Shown here one piece after another: positions 63,668 through 64,000 of a stretch of DNA of 64,000 bases. Position numbers and translations under genes: made by a program. Below the pieces are notes generated by a model, which ran no database searches, was not told where the DNA came from, and saw only the letters and a program-made list of their open reading frames with translations. This DNA is from Flavobacterium muglaense. Lineage in GTDB: Bacteria; Bacteroidota; Bacteroidia; Flavobacteriales; Flavobacteriaceae. The first letter of the stretch is position 1; each line of letters begins with the position of its first letter. The stretch covers positions 32,393-96,392 of the forward strand of contig NZ_JACRUK010000010.1 in the NCBI RefSeq assembly GCF_014305155.1, given 5' to 3'.

Positions 63668-64000
63668 TTTAATTTTTACCAACCATTAAGGGATTAAGGT
63701 TCATTAAGTATTGCGCTTAATTTTCTTAATTTCTTAATGTTTTTTTTATTTTTAACATATAAGTGATTTACGTTTTATGTTTCACAGAGAGGCACTGAGG
63801 AAACCCCAGGGTTCCGCAGCGTTTTTTAGAGAAAAAAGGAATTTAACTTTTACCAACCATTAAGGGATTAAGGTTCATTAAGTATTACGCTTAATTTTCT
63901 TAATTTCTTAATGGTGTTTTTATTTTTAACATATAAGTCATTTACGTTTTATGTTTCACAGAGAGGTATTGACGAAGCCCCAGGGTTCCGCAGCGTTTTT
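63668..64000. repeat. Tandem direct repeat, 174-bp period
   Basis: Copy A (63668-63841) and copy B (63842 to the window edge at 64000, incomplete) are nearly identical. Each holds CATTAAGGGATTAAGG...CTTAATTTTCTTAATTTCTTAATG, a partial palindrome, then TTTCACAGAGAGG and CCCAGGGTTCCGCAGCG. They differ at a handful of bases (for example GCACTGAGGAAA versus GTATTGACGAAG). There is no open frame. This looks like a flavobacterial dispersed intergenic repeat that has been duplicated. Confidence 0.85.

Overview
The window comes from a low-G+C member of the Bacteroidetes, most likely a Flavobacterium or close relative. Supporting signs are Bacteroidetes-type promoters (TTG/TTTG, about 19-20 bases, then TAnnTTTG) in front of several genes, a nuo operon whose NuoG lacks the molybdopterin-type domain, a fused MurF-alanine racemase, large PKD and TANFOR-like surface proteins, and palindromic intergenic repeats. 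There is one tRNA (Ser-GGA) and no rRNA, CRISPR array or intact insertion sequence.

Layout. 1-7000: nuoABCDEFGH on the minus strand, running off the left edge. 7.2-10.9 kb: cold-shock protein, aspS, and a marR-ureohydrolase operon. 11-18.3 kb: a minus-strand yceI-tetR-tolC-adaptor-RND pump operon with a palindrome over its promoter. 18.4-24.6 kb: polyprenyl synthetase, then sucA-sucB. 24.6-28.5 kb: a beta-propeller sensor kinase and LuxR-type regulator. 28.6-40.8 kb: an accessory region with a decayed lipoprotein gene, an intact lipoprotein, and a four-gene surface cluster (TANFOR-like 668 aa, a 2043-aa PKD protein ending in a serine beta-lactamase-like domain, a predicted barrel, a second TANFOR-like protein). 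40.8-41.03 kb: two abutting gene relics (aspartic protease, Tet-type transporter). 41.0-51.2 kb: GH16-like lipoprotein, retropepsin, CHAT caspase-like protein, PKD/barrel protein and OmpA protein on the minus strand, divergent from an ECF sigma factor and its probable membrane anti-sigma factor with TPRs. 51.3-64 kb: housekeeping genes (tatD, acyltransferase, asparaginase, tRNA-Ser, murF-alr, mscL, asd), then a His/Cys-rich small protein with a TonB receptor that looks metal-related, ending in a tandem 174-bp repeat.

Main new observation. The 586-bp gap between the OmpA gene and the ECF sigma gene holds four copies of a 43-bp promoter-like module, spaced 148-157 bp apart and all pointing at ompA. 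Each has a GGnGTAACAA block and TTGATATA or a near copy at fixed spacing, and no TAnnTTTG box. The same module occurs once more about 20 kb away, in front of the lipoprotein gene at 29138. In both places exactly 36 bases separate TTGATATA from the ATG. This looks like an ECF-specific promoter class. It may link the sigma factor to OmpA, the lipoprotein and possibly the whole TANFOR/PKD-beta-lactamase cluster.

The other notable unit is a periplasmic, membrane-anchored TPR-CHAT protease-like protein that overlaps a retropepsin-like aspartic protease gene by ATGA, beside a decayed copy of the same retropepsin family. All functional statements are read from sequence motifs and gene context. No database search was run.
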